Below, in pieces: positions 8,089-17,590 of a stretch of 64,000 nt of DNA (position 1 is the stretch's first letter; every line of letters starts with the position of its first letter). The DNA comes from Bacteroides timonensis (GTDB lineage Bacteria; Bacteroidota; Bacteroidia; Bacteroidales; Bacteroidaceae), in NCBI RefSeq assembly GCF_000513195.1, contig NZ_CBVI010000023.1:86405-150404 (forward strand), read 5' to 3'. A program made the position numbers and the translations under genes. The notes under the pieces were generated by a model. It ran no database searches and was not told the origin of the DNA. It saw only the letters and a program-made list of their open reading frames with translations.

Positions 8089-10017
8089 TCAAGCAAGGCT
8101 CTCTACTTCCCGAAGCCACATCTCTGATGATGCATCGCTTGGCATACGCCAATCCCCGCGCGGACTGATAGAAATACTACCTACTTTAGGTCCGTCCGGC
8201 AGACAAGAGCGCTTAAATTGTTGATTGAAAAAGCGACGGAAGAATGTCTGCAACCATTTCTTGATTGTCTCTTCATCATACACGTCCTTAAATGTACGCG
8301 CTGCAAGGAAGAATATCTTGGAAGGACGGAAACCACAACGAAGGAAATAATACAGGAAGAAATCATGCAGCTCATAAGGACCTACCAGATCTTCCGTTAT
8401 CTGTTTGATATTGCCGTTTTCATCTGCCGGAATCAATTCAGGACTAATCGGAGTATCCACAATATCCAGCAACGTCATGCGTGAAGCTTCGTCCATATCA
8501 TTCTCGGCTACCCATTTCACCAGATATTTAACCAAAGTCTTAGGCACACTTCCATTCACACCATACATGGACATATGATCTCCATTATAAGTAGCCCAGC
8601 CCAATGCCAGTTCCGAAAGATCGCCCGTACCAATTACCATTCCGCAAGTCTGGTTGGCAATATCCATCAATATCTGCGTACGCTCGCGCGCCTGAGCATT
8701 TTCATAAACTACATCATGCACATCGATATCATGGTCTATATCTTTGAAATGCTGAATACAGGCTTCCTTGATGCTGACTTCACGAACAGTGATTCCCAAA
8801 GAATTCATCAGATCTACGGCATTCGTATGCGTGCGGTCTGTTGTTCCAAACCCCGGCATTGTTACACCGATAATATCTTTACGAGACCATCCCAATTTAT
8901 CGAAGGTTTTGACACACACCAGTAATGCCAATGTAGAATCCAACCCACCGGAAATGCCGACTACCGCACTCTTGGCAGCAGTGTGTACCAGACGCTGAGC
9001 CAAACCGGAAACTTGTATGGAGAATATTTCCTCGCAACGCTCGTTCAACTCAACTCCTTGCGGCACAAAAGGATGAGGGTCAAAACTACGCGTCAGGTTC
9101 AGTTCTTTACTATTTACATATTCTGTAGAAACACGTACCGCCTCTCCCGGCGCGCAATGCGCCCGACAAGCGGAAAAAGTTGTATTAACACGACGTTCCG
9201 TGCGCAAATGTTCCACATCTATTTCACTGATAATCATCTGTCCCTCGAAAGAGAAACGCTTGCTGCGAGCTATTAGGCTGCCATTTTCGAAAATCAGTCC
9301 GTTCCCTGCAAACACCACATCCGTAGTAGACTCACCGAACCCACACGAACAGAAAACATAACCGGCAATGCAACGAGCCGACTGCTGGCTGATCAAAGAA
9401 CACAAATAGTTGTGCTTACCAATCCCTTCATTATCCGCCGACAGATTAAACAGAATTTCCGCACCTTGCAATGCCAGTGAAGAACTGGGCGGAATAGGTG
9501 CCCATAAATCCTCACAAATTTCAATGCCGAACGTCGTATCCGCAGTTTCGAACAATAAGTCAGTTCCCATTGGAACCACCTGTCCACAAAGGCGTACGCT
9601 CCTTTCGCTCACATCTACAGCAGATGTAAACCAGCGTTTCTCATAAAATTCCTTGTAGTTGGGGAGGTAAGTCTTGGGCACTACTCCCAACACCTTTCCT
9701 TTTTGAATTACGACTGCGGCATTCAGCAATACTCCGTTCATCGCTATCGGCATGCCAAGTATGGCTATGATATCCAACTGCCTTGTATTACTTACAATCT
9801 GTATCAATCCCATTTCCGCTTCTTCAAGCAATAATTGCTGGGCAAATAAATCACCGCATGTATATCCCGTCACACACAACTCCGGAAAAGCAATGATCTG
9901 CACACCTTTCCCCTCGGCTATGATTATTTCCTTTTCAATTTCCCTGGCATTGAACTTACAGTCCGCTACCTTCACACGGGGCACAGCCGCCGCTACCTTT
10001 ACATATCCGTAATTCAT
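8089..10017 (-). CDS. nadE: Glutamine-dependent NAD+ synthetase
   Basis: 642 residues, the length of two-domain NadE. The start is set at ATG 10017; a longer frame to 10092 would run through the promoter. Residues about 1-270 are a nitrilase-type glutaminase domain with the Glu (FPELCVTGY, about 46), Lys (VPKTYLPNYKEFYEKRWF) and Cys (IEICEDLW) triad. The C-terminal half is an ATP pyrophosphatase with the P-loop SGGLDSTLAL and GTGDLSELALGW. It amidates nicotinate adenine dinucleotide to NAD+ using glutamine, in the cytoplasm. Monocistronic. Confidence 0.95.
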   Translation of the reverse strand: MNYGYVKVAAAVPRVKVADCKFNAREIEKEIIIAEGKGVQIIAFPELCVTGYTCGDLFAQQLLLEEAEMGLIQIVSNTRQLDIIAILGMPIAMNGVLLNAAVVIQKGKVLGVVPKTYLPNYKEFYEKRWFTSAVDVSERSVRLCGQVVPMGTDLLFETADTTFGIEICEDLWAPIPPSSSLALQGAEILFNLSADNEGIGKHNYLCSLISQQSARCIAGYVFCSCGFGESTTDVVFAGNGLIFENGSLIARSKRFSFEGQMIISEIDVEHLRTERRVNTTFSACRAHCAPGEAVRVSTEYVNSKELNLTRSFDPHPFVPQGVELNERCEEIFSIQVSGLAQRLVHTAAKSAVVGISGGLDSTLALLVCVKTFDKLGWSRKDIIGVTMPGFGTTDRTHTNAVDLMNSLGITVREVSIKEACIQHFKDIDHDIDVHDVVYENAQARERTQILMDIANQTCGMVIGTGDLSELALGWATYNGDHMSMYGVNGSVPKTLVKYLVKWVAENDMDEASRMTLLDIVDTPISPELIPADENGNIKQITEDLVGPYELHDFFLYYFLRCGFRPSKIFFLAARTFKDVYDEETIKKWLQTFFRRFFNQQFKRSCLPDGPKVGSISISPRGDWRMPSDASSEMWLREVESLA

Positions 10018-10043
10018 AAGGATGTCATTTAAAAATATGGCGG

Positions 10044-10075
10044 CAAAAATACGGTTATTTATCCATAAACACAAA
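10044..10075 (-). promoter_or_regulatory. Promoter of nadE
   Basis: Reading the minus strand, TTTG (10075-10072), 20 bases, then TATTTTTG (10051-10044) match the full Bacteroides TTTG-N20-TAnnTTTG consensus. It lies 26 bases upstream of the ATG at 10017. Confidence 0.8.
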
Positions 10076-10154
10076 ATAATCACTTCATTCACCTCAGATA
10101 TCCAAGATTATTTGTACTTTTAGCAACATTTTTAAAGCACGCCATACAAAACTC

Positions 10155-12047
10155 ATGAGAGCTCCTAGTACAGTCCATAAATGGTTACTTTCCCTGATAC
10201 TTCTAATCGGGTGCCTGTCAGTTTCCGCTAAAGAAAAAGAGTATATATTATTCCTCAGTTCCGTCAATGCAGAAGAAGCATGGATTCACGGTTTCCGGAA
10301 CGAACTTCAAAAACGCTTCCCTTATGAAGGAAATATCGAATTACGTGAATACTTTCTGGCAGTCCCGGTGCTTACCAATGAAGAAGAAATCAAACAAGCC
10401 CAAGATAATCTTCTGCAAACATTTCCTACACCACCTAAAGTTGTCATAATCGTAGGAGATCCGGGATGGTTGGTCAGTGCGTCCATTTTCGACGGCCCCT
10501 GGAAAAATATCCCTGTCATACTTTGCTATTCACGCGGACGGGTTCCCTCTACTCTGCAAACATTATTAGCAAAAACTCCTTTGACAGAAGCAAACAGTAT
10601 CCCTATCGAAGAATTTAACAAAAACTATAATATCACCGTACTGAAACAACCCTATTACATCAAGGAAACTCTGACACTCATCAGACAGCTTCAGCCGGAA
10701 GTCAACAGGATTGCTTTTATTTCCGACAACCGCTATATCAGCACAGTTACCCGCCAAGCCGTGAGTACGGTGATGCAAAAAGATTTTCCTGATCTGAAAC
10801 TGGAACTTCTATCTTCAGAGCAAATAAGTACAGAAGAATTACTGGATACACTTACCAGTTACAGGAAAACCACCGGCGTCATCTATTACGCATGGCTCCG
10901 GCAATATGGAAATAACAAGAATTACTATCTGTCGGACCATCTCAAAAAGATACTTCCCAGTTTCCTGGAAGTTCCCGTATTTACATTAGCTGACTTAAAC
11001 CTGCAAGAAAATCTCTATGCTGGCGGACATTATATCTCTATCCGCGACTTCACGGATACGGTAATGTCCACAATCAGCCGCATCCTATCGGGAGAAACTG
11101 CTTCTTCCATTCCTTACCAGAATGGCGGAGTTGCACATACCTATCTGAACTTTGCCGACCTAAAATGGTGCAAGATATCAGAAAATTTATACCCGAAAGA
11201 CGCTATTTACTTCTTCCAGCCTCCTACTTTCTATCAGCAGTATAAGACTTATATCTGGATGACAATCCTATTTATCGCTTTATTCTTCAGCCTATATATC
11301 TTCTATTATATTCATTCCCAAAAGCATAAAAAGGAGCTGATTCTTGCAAAGGAACGTGCCGAAGAATCCGACCGTCTCAAATCTGCTTTTCTTGCTAATA
11401 TGAGTCATGAGATACGCACTCCGCTCAATGCTATCGTGGGCTTTTCCAGTATCCTTGCCGAAACGGCTAATACTCCTGAAAGCCATGAATATATCCGGAT
11501 TATTGAAGACAACAACTGCCTGTTGCTACAACTCATTAACGATATACTCGACCTGTCCAGGATAGAAGCCGGTTTGCTGGACTTCTGTTATACCGAAGTA
11601 GACATCAACGGCTGTATCCGTAAACTTGAAGATGCTTTCCATTTTAGAATGCCTGCAAATGTGGAATGTATTGCAGAGTTCGGCATGAAGAAATGCTACA
11701 TCTATACAGAAACGAATCGTCTGAGTCAAGTACTTGGCAATTATCTCTCCAATGCCATTAAGTACACCACAGAGGGAAGTATCACTGTCGGCTACTATCC
11801 ACCCAAAGACGGAAACATGCGATTCTATGTGCGGGACACCGGTTGCGGAATTTCTCCCGAAAAGCAGAAAGCCATTTTCCAACGTTTTGTAAAGCTGGAT
11901 AACTTCAAACAAGGTACCGGCCTTGGCTTATCCATTTGCCAAATGATTGCCGAAAAGATGCATGCCACCATCGGAGTTTCTTCCGAAATAGGTAAAGGTT
12001 CCGAGTTCTGGATAGAAATACCTTACCAGCCAATTCACACTGTTTAA
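10155..12047 (+). CDS. Sensor histidine kinase with periplasmic ABC-type binding domain
   Basis: 630 residues. A signal or first membrane segment (about residues 10-25) is followed by a large periplasmic region (about 28-360) that resembles ABC-sugar-binding or ABC_sub_bind proteins. One transmembrane helix follows (about 364-386). The cytoplasmic kinase has NMSHEIRTPLNA with the phospho-acceptor His at about 418, the N box LSNAIKYTT, then DTGCGIS and GTGLGLSI. There is no receiver or output domain and no response regulator adjacent, so its partner is elsewhere. Upstream, TACTTTTA (10115-10122) is a one-mismatch -7 box. The ligand is unknown. Confidence 0.85.
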   Translation: MRAPSTVHKWLLSLILLIGCLSVSAKEKEYILFLSSVNAEEAWIHGFRNELQKRFPYEGNIELREYFLAVPVLTNEEEIKQAQDNLLQTFPTPPKVVIIVGDPGWLVSASIFDGPWKNIPVILCYSRGRVPSTLQTLLAKTPLTEANSIPIEEFNKNYNITVLKQPYYIKETLTLIRQLQPEVNRIAFISDNRYISTVTRQAVSTVMQKDFPDLKLELLSSEQISTEELLDTLTSYRKTTGVIYYAWLRQYGNNKNYYLSDHLKKILPSFLEVPVFTLADLNLQENLYAGGHYISIRDFTDTVMSTISRILSGETASSIPYQNGGVAHTYLNFADLKWCKISENLYPKDAIYFFQPPTFYQQYKTYIWMTILFIALFFSLYIFYYIHSQKHKKELILAKERAEESDRLKSAFLANMSHEIRTPLNAIVGFSSILAETANTPESHEYIRIIEDNNCLLLQLINDILDLSRIEAGLLDFCYTEVDINGCIRKLEDAFHFRMPANVECIAEFGMKKCYIYTETNRLSQVLGNYLSNAIKYTTEGSITVGYYPPKDGNMRFYVRDTGCGISPEKQKAIFQRFVKLDNFKQGTGLGLSICQMIAEKMHATIGVSSEIGKGSEFWIEIPYQPIHTV

Positions 12048-12076
12048 CGAAAAGGAGGAAAAAAGAATGGAAATCT

Positions 12077-12107
12077 TTTGGTAAAATCGAATAAGTCTTT
12101 ATCTTTG
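12077..12107 (+). promoter_or_regulatory. Promoter of the perR-type gene
   Basis: TTTG (12077-12080), 19 bases, then TATCTTTG (12100-12107) is an exact Bacteroides consensus promoter. It is 46 bases before the repressor ATG at 12154. Confidence 0.8.
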
Positions 12108-12122
12108 CAAGCGAAATAAAAA

Positions 12123-12135
12123 TGTAATTATTACA
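12123..12135 (+). promoter_or_regulatory. Candidate PerR/Fur operator
   Basis: The perfect 6-1-6 palindrome TGTAAT-T-ATTACA lies between the promoter and the repressor ATG, roughly 10-25 bases after the expected transcription start. It has the layout and AT-rich character of PerR/Fur boxes (TTATAATNATTATAA-like), so autorepression is likely. This is inference from pattern and position. Confidence 0.6.
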
Positions 12136-12153
12136 AGTTTGAATTAAACGAAT

Positions 12154-12564
12154 ATGGAAGTAGTAGTAGAACGATTGCAAGGACATAACATTAAACCCTC
12201 GGTACAGCGTATTGCTATCATGAAATATCTTATGGAGCACCGCACACATCCGACGGTAGATGAGATTTATACGGCATTATCTCCTACTATACCGACACTC
12301 TCAAAAACTACAGTCTACAACACGCTGAAGATTTTGAGCGAACAAGGAGCCGCACAAACGCTTACCATCGACGAGCGTAACACATGCTATGATGCCGACA
12401 CCACTCCACATTCACATTTCTTGTGCAAACGTTGCGGAAGAATCTATGACTTACCCTGTGACGATGCAATAAAAAAAGTGGTAGATACGGATATGGATGG
12501 ACACGAAGTGCAGGAAATCCATTATTATTACAAAGGAATCTGTAAACAATGTAAAGAAGACTAA
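12154..12564 (+). CDS. Fur-family peroxide-responsive repressor (PerR-like)
   Basis: 136 residues: an N-terminal winged helix (TLSKTTVYNTLKILSEQG is the recognition segment, about residues 48-65) and a C-terminal metal-binding/dimer domain. Two CxxC pairs, CKRCG (about 93-97) and CKQC (about 131-134), form the structural zinc site, and histidines in TPHSHFLC provide metal ligands. The following gene is a rubrerythrin, the classic peroxide-defence target, which supports PerR rather than Fur or Zur. A palindromic candidate operator sits in its own leader. It probably loses DNA binding on metal-catalysed oxidation and so derepresses rubrerythrin. Confidence 0.85.
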   Translation: MEVVVERLQGHNIKPSVQRIAIMKYLMEHRTHPTVDEIYTALSPTIPTLSKTTVYNTLKILSEQGAAQTLTIDERNTCYDADTTPHSHFLCKRCGRIYDLPCDDAIKKVVDTDMDGHEVQEIHYYYKGICKQCKED

Positions 12565-12614
12565 CGTTTTTTATAAAACGAACGAATAACTAATTCAATT
12601 AAATCAAAAAGAAA

Positions 12615-13172
12615 ATGAAAAAATTTAGATGTACTGTATGCGGTTACGTATATGAAGGTGATGCCGCTCCTGAGAAATGCCCGTTGTGTAAAGCTCCTGC
12701 CAGCAAGTTCGTAGAAGTTGTAGAAACCACAGAAGACGGTCCTCTGTCTTTTGCTGACGAACACGTGATCGGTGTAGCTAAAGGTTGTGATGATGAAATG
12801 ATTAAAGACCTGAACAACCACTTCATGGGTGAATGTACAGAAGTAGGTATGTATTTGGCTATGAGCCGTCAGGCTGACCGTGAAGGTTATCCCGAAGTAG
12901 CTGAAGCTTTCAAGCGTTATGCTTGGGAAGAAGCAGAACATGCTTCTAAGTTTGCTGAACTGTTGGGTGACTGTGTATGGGATACCAAAACTAACCTCGA
13001 AAAGAGAATGAACGCTGAGTCAGGCGCTTGCGAAGACAAGAAACGTATTGCCACTCGTGCAAAAGCTCTGAATCTGGATGCTATTCATGACACTGTTCAT
13101 GAAATGGCAAAAGACGAAGCTCGTCACGGTAAAGGCTTTGAAGGTCTGTACAACCGTTACTTCAAGAAATAA
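12615..13172 (+). CDS. Reverse rubrerythrin (N-terminal rubredoxin domain)
   Basis: 185 residues. The rubredoxin-like Fe(Cys)4 domain is at the N-terminus (CTVCGY and CPLCKA, residues about 6-27), and the ferritin-like di-iron domain follows, with carboxylate/His motifs EAEHASKF and DEARHGKGF. This order is the 'reverse rubrerythrin' arrangement, opposite to classical rubrerythrin. The family reduces hydrogen peroxide (and oxygen in some species) with electrons from NADH via partner proteins, in the cytoplasm of anaerobes. It starts 50 bases after the PerR-type gene and is probably co-transcribed; a small hairpin CGTTTT-TTAT-AAAACG (12565-12580) lies between them. Confidence 0.92.
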   Translation: MKKFRCTVCGYVYEGDAAPEKCPLCKAPASKFVEVVETTEDGPLSFADEHVIGVAKGCDDEMIKDLNNHFMGECTEVGMYLAMSRQADREGYPEVAEAFKRYAWEEAEHASKFAELLGDCVWDTKTNLEKRMNAESGACEDKKRIATRAKALNLDAIHDTVHEMAKDEARHGKGFEGLYNRYFKK

Positions 13173-13194
13173 TCCTTTTTAGTATTTTTAGGGG

Positions 13195-13226
13195 AAAGAG
13201 GTTGCCATTCTGGTAACCTCTTTTTC
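13195..13226 (+). terminator. Rho-independent terminator after rubrerythrin
   Basis: A 13-bp stem (one G-U pair), AAAGAGGTTGCCA (13195-13207) with TGGTAACCTCTTT (13211-13223), has a 3-base loop followed by a T-run. Confidence 0.8.
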
Positions 13227-13330
13227 TATAATACTATTCATCCCCTCTCAAGTTATCCCACGAAATGTAACACATCATTTGCTATACGTTACATTCCCCT
13301 TTTATAAAGGGGGTTTTCCTCCATATTATG

Positions 13331-13362
13331 TTTGCGAGAATATCTGTTTTCAATTACTTTTG
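13331..13362 (+). promoter_or_regulatory. Promoter of the HTCS regulator
   Basis: TTTG (13331-13334), 20 bases, then TACTTTTG (13355-13362) match the Bacteroides consensus exactly. It sits 28 bases before ATG 13391, which rules out the longer reading frame beginning at 13328. Confidence 0.8.
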
Positions 13363-13390
13363 TATCACAACTGCTAACCCCAACGTAATC

Positions 13391-16300
13391 ATGAAAACAC
13401 TATTATCCATCTTATTCCTTTTCTTTGCAACCTACGGATACAGTCAATCAGAGAAACTATTTACGGTAGACCGTGAATTATCAAACAGCAATATCAATCA
13501 GATTTATCAAGCCAAAGACGGAGTTATCTGGATAGCCACCGAAGACGGACTTAATCGCTACGACGGCGCAAAGTTCAGTGTGTACAAACATAAAGAAGGG
13601 AATGACAGTTCATTAGTGGATAACAATGTACAGATACTCTTCGAAGACAACAAAGGGAACTTCCTGATAGGTACACAACGTGGATTACAACTATACGATC
13701 CGGCAACAGATCTCTTTAAAGAAATACCCATCCTGTACGAAACAGGAATAAACATGAGCGCACATATCAGTACGATCCTGGAGCGTAAGGATGGAGAATT
13801 ATTAATAGGCACTTCCGGCCACGGCGTTTATTCATTGATATTAGGAGAAACAGAACCTCTTGTCAAAGAGGCGCAACTACCGGTTCCCAGTTTTTTCATC
13901 ACCTACCTATTCGAAGACCAAAACGAAAACCTGTGGGTTTCTACAGAAGGCAAGGGAGTATACCGTATTGACGGATCAGGTCAAATCTATCACTATTTCA
14001 TCGGAAAAGAGAATGCCTGGAATATAATCACCTCCATTTGCCTGGATGAGAAAGGGAATATCTATGCCAGTAACTTAAACAAAGGAATATTTATCTACGA
14101 CCGGCAGAAAGATACTTTTACCCCTATCTCCTGCCCGATACTTCCCGACCTGCCCATCAATACGATATATGCTGCCGGACAAGGAAAAATCTATATCGGA
14201 ACCATAGGTTACGGCATTAAAGTATATGATATACACACACAGAAAATAAAGGAAAGCGAGTTCAGTTTCAGTACTTTCGATTTCAGCAAAGCCGATGTAC
14301 ACGCCATCACAAAGGACAGGGCAGGCAACTTATGGCTGGGTATCAATGGCAAAGGGGTAATGCTTCTTCCGGCTACAACAAACCAATTCAAGTACATGGG
14401 CTACAAGTCCGCGACCACCAATAAGATAGGTTCTAACAGTATAAAAGCAGTATGTAAAGACAATGAAGGAACCTTATGGCTCGGAACAGCGAATGACGGT
14501 ATATATGGTATAAAAGGAAAGAATAAACCTTCCCTGCACTTTGAGCACAAAGAGACTTCCAATTCCGTACCGTCCACAATCAACCACATCCACCAGACAG
14601 CAGACGGCAGATTGTGGCTGGCTTCGCCTTTGGAAGGGCTGGCAGAGATGGATCCCAAGACCGGCCTGTGCCAATACTATAAATTACAGGACCATCATCA
14701 AAATGAAGTGAAAAATATATCGTATCTGACATCAGACAAGAACGGTGAACGATTGTGGGTGGCCGTTATGGGCGGAGGCGTGTTTTACATCGATCTAAAA
14801 ACCGGAAAAGTCAACAGATGCGATACTTTTGAAAGTGGAAAAGAATATCAGGAGAATTACAATGTACTCCACAACCGTTGGGTAGCCTCATTGCTGTACA
14901 CCCGCAACAATAAGTTATATATCGGCACCTACGATGGCTTAGGATGTCTGGACGTACCCACAATGAACTTCGCCTCAACCTATGGGAAAAACAGAATATT
15001 CAGTGGCAGTATCATACTGACCCTCTTTGAGGATGAACAAGGCGACATCTGGGCAGGTACCACCAAAGGGCTTATTCATATAGACGGGAAAAGTGGAAGC
15101 TCTAAAACTTATACTACACACGATGGATTGCCTAATAATACCATTTGTGCCATTCAAGGCAATAAACAACATGGATTATGGATAAGCACCAATTACGGTA
15201 TCACAAACATGGACCCGGAAACAGGTACCTTTATCAACTACTATGCAGGAAATGGGTTACAAGGAAATGAATTTAGCAAAAATGCAGCCTGTACAGATAA
15301 AGATGGATATCTCATCTTTGGAGGTATCAATGGTATCACCTTTTTCCGACCAGCAGAAATCACTACAGAAGTCAAAAAGCCCGAGGTCAGAATTGCCGAC
15401 TTCTACATCCATAACAAAGCTGTTAAGAAAGGCACACGTTCCGGTAACCATAAAGTTATAGAAACAGCGGTACAGGAAGCCAGCCGGTTCCGTTTATGTC
15501 ATAGAGACAACTCGTTCAGCATCGAATTCTCAGCTATGGAGTTCTATAATCCGGAACGGATCACCTATCTTTATTCCATGAATGGAGCAACCTGGGTGGC
15601 ATTAGCACCGGGTGTCAACAGAGTTTCTTTCAGTGATTTGGCACCGGGTACTTATCACTTCAGGATGAAAGCCAAAGACTATACAGCCTACTCGGAAGAG
15701 AAAGAAATCATCATCCAGATAGATCCGGCATGGTGGGCATCGGGTTGGGCTAAATTAATATACGTCCTATTGATATTATCAATCATCGGATTCATTGTGA
15801 TGCAGGTGCATCATCGTTACCGTATGCATCAAAAGATGTTGCAACACATCCATGCCGAGCAAATTAACGAAGCAAAGTTACAGTTCTTCATTAATATTTC
15901 TCACGAAATACGAACTCCGATGTCGCTTATCATCAGTCCCTTGCAACAACTGATGGCAAAAGATAAGGATGCAGAATGCAGAAAGCTCTACAGTACTATA
16001 CAACGGAATGCCGAGCGCATCCTGCAATTGGTAAATCAATTAATGGATATCCGAAAAATAGACAAAGGTCAAATGTCCCTCATGTTTAAAAAGGCTGAAA
16101 TAGTTAGTTTCACCCGTGACCTGTTAGAAACCTTCGAACAACAGACAAGGGTAAAGAAACTCGACTTAAAATTCCACACCTCCGCTCCTGAAATAGAAAT
16201 GTGGATAGATCCTAAGAACTTTGATAAGATCATACTGAACCTGCTGTCGAATGCTTGTAAGTTCACGCCTGAAAACGGACAAGTGGAAATCAGCCTCAGC

Positions 16301-17518
16301 ACAGGTGAGGATACCCACCTTCCCCAAAATGCACCTCTGCGCCGATATGTTGAGCTTACAGTTGCGGACAGTGGTATCGGCATTGCTTCCACTGAACGGG
16401 AACATATATTCGAGCGATTCTACCAGATACACAACAGTCAGAACAACTCAAATATAGGAACAGGTATCGGGCTTCATCTTACACGCTCTTTAGTGGAGCT
16501 GCATTACGGAAATATTCACGTAGAGGACAATGGCGAAGGCAAACCGGGCTCCCGGTTTATCATACGGCTACCGCTAGGAAACGGGCATTTGAAAAAGGAA
16601 GAAATAGAAGAAGCAACAACCGCCAACACCATAATAAATATCCCGGCGGCAGAACCAGCTATCATAGCTTCCCCACTACCTTATGATGACGATGAAGAAG
16701 CCAGCGGTAAAGTCCGTGCCCGCAGTCGTCGCCATGTACTTGTGGTAGAAGACGATGAAGAGATTCGCCACTACATTTGCCGCGAACTGAGCAATGACTT
16801 TTACATGACCGAATGCAGTAACGGAAAAGAAGCATTAGCATTGATATTATCCCATACGCCCGATCTGATAATCAGCGATGTGATGATGCCAGAAATGGAC
16901 GGATTGACACTCTGCCGCAAGATACGACAGAATGTGAACATCAACTATCTACCCATCATCCTGCTTACCGCCCGTACCAGTGAGGAGGACAATCTGGAAG
17001 GGTTGGATACCGGTGCCGATGCTTATCTGATGAAACCATTCAGCATTGAGTTGCTGAGAAAAACTGTCTTAAACCTCATCCGCCGCCGGGAACAATTGCG
17101 TAATGCTTTCAGTGGCCGTCAGAATCAGGAGGAACAAATCTCAATCCCAGAAGTAAAATCTCCCGATGACCGGCTTATGGAACGTGTCATGCGCGTTATC
17201 AATGAGAATTTAGGCAATCCGGCATTAACTGTCGAAATGATCAGTACGGAAGTAGGTATCAGCCGTGTACATCTGCATCGCAAGCTCAAAGAACTCACGA
17301 ATCAGACTACACAACAACTCATTCGTAACTTGCGTCTGAAGCAGGCAGCCACCCTGTTGGCCGACAAGCGGCATAGCATAACAGAAGTAGCCACATTAAC
17401 CGGTTTTACGCATCCCACTTACTTCGCCACAGCATTCCGCGAAATGTATGGCATATCACCATCAGAGTATATGGAACGCCATATAGGGCAGGATAAAACG
17501 AAAGATGGCATCTTTTGA
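13391..17518 (+). CDS. Hybrid two-component system regulator (HTCS) of the xylan-type locus
   Basis: 1375 residues from ATG 13391, which gives a signal peptide (KTLLSILFLFFATYGYSQ). The periplasmic sensor is a two-component propeller of Reg_prop repeats (for example GVIWIATEDGLNRYDG, NLWLGINGKGV) closed by a Y_Y_Y domain. A transmembrane helix lies near 786-806. Then come HisKA (FINISHEIRTP, His about 838), an HATPase with GTGIGLHL, a receiver domain (LVVEDDEE; phospho-Asp about 1163 in ISDVMMPE) and a C-terminal AraC-type HTH. All functions of a two-component system are in one chain. HTCS proteins bind oligosaccharide cues and switch on adjacent PULs, here most likely the xylan-type genes that follow. 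Confidence 0.93.
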   Translation: MKTLLSILFLFFATYGYSQSEKLFTVDRELSNSNINQIYQAKDGVIWIATEDGLNRYDGAKFSVYKHKEGNDSSLVDNNVQILFEDNKGNFLIGTQRGLQLYDPATDLFKEIPILYETGINMSAHISTILERKDGELLIGTSGHGVYSLILGETEPLVKEAQLPVPSFFITYLFEDQNENLWVSTEGKGVYRIDGSGQIYHYFIGKENAWNIITSICLDEKGNIYASNLNKGIFIYDRQKDTFTPISCPILPDLPINTIYAAGQGKIYIGTIGYGIKVYDIHTQKIKESEFSFSTFDFSKADVHAITKDRAGNLWLGINGKGVMLLPATTNQFKYMGYKSATTNKIGSNSIKAVCKDNEGTLWLGTANDGIYGIKGKNKPSLHFEHKETSNSVPSTINHIHQTADGRLWLASPLEGLAEMDPKTGLCQYYKLQDHHQNEVKNISYLTSDKNGERLWVAVMGGGVFYIDLKTGKVNRCDTFESGKEYQENYNVLHNRWVASLLYTRNNKLYIGTYDGLGCLDVPTMNFASTYGKNRIFSGSIILTLFEDEQGDIWAGTTKGLIHIDGKSGSSKTYTTHDGLPNNTICAIQGNKQHGLWISTNYGITNMDPETGTFINYYAGNGLQGNEFSKNAACTDKDGYLIFGGINGITFFRPAEITTEVKKPEVRIADFYIHNKAVKKGTRSGNHKVIETAVQEASRFRLCHRDNSFSIEFSAMEFYNPERITYLYSMNGATWVALAPGVNRVSFSDLAPGTYHFRMKAKDYTAYSEEKEIIIQIDPAWWASGWAKLIYVLLILSIIGFIVMQVHHRYRMHQKMLQHIHAEQINEAKLQFFINISHEIRTPMSLIISPLQQLMAKDKDAECRKLYSTIQRNAERILQLVNQLMDIRKIDKGQMSLMFKKAEIVSFTRDLLETFEQQTRVKKLDLKFHTSAPEIEMWIDPKNFDKIILNLLSNACKFTPENGQVEISLSTGEDTHLPQNAPLRRYVELTVADSGIGIASTEREHIFERFYQIHNSQNNSNIGTGIGLHLTRSLVELHYGNIHVEDNGEGKPGSRFIIRLPLGNGHLKKEEIEEATTANTIINIPAAEPAIIASPLPYDDDEEASGKVRARSRRHVLVVEDDEEIRHYICRELSNDFYMTECSNGKEALALILSHTPDLIISDVMMPEMDGLTLCRKIRQNVNINYLPIILLTARTSEEDNLEGLDTGADAYLMKPFSIELLRKTVLNLIRRREQLRNAFSGRQNQEEQISIPEVKSPDDRLMERVMRVINENLGNPALTVEMISTEVGISRVHLHRKLKELTNQTTQQLIRNLRLKQAATLLADKRHSITEVATLTGFTHPTYFATAFREMYGISPSEYMERHIGQDKTKDGIF

Positions 17519-17590
17519 TATGAAAGATGCCAACTTATACAACAAGAGATGCCAACTTTTGATAAAAAAGATGACATCTTTTACATAGCT
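17501..17590. repeat. Four degenerate 22-23-base tandem repeats spanning the HTCS stop codon
   Basis: Units beginning near 17501, 17523, 17545 and 17568 share AAAGATG(C/G/A)CA(A/T)CTTTT-like cores. The first unit encodes the last HTCS residues; the others are downstream. The last unit contains AAAAGATG-A-CATCTTTT (17566-17582), an inverted repeat that could help end transcription between the convergent HTCS and GH115 genes. Confidence 0.6.

Noticed and set aside
10018..10092. Upstream start for nadE
   Set aside because: It passes through an exact promoter, and NadE homologues begin at MNYGYVKVA-like sequence.
13328..13390. Upstream in-frame start of the HTCS gene
   Set aside because: The consensus promoter (13331-13362) lies within this stretch, and ATG 13391 gives the expected signal peptide.
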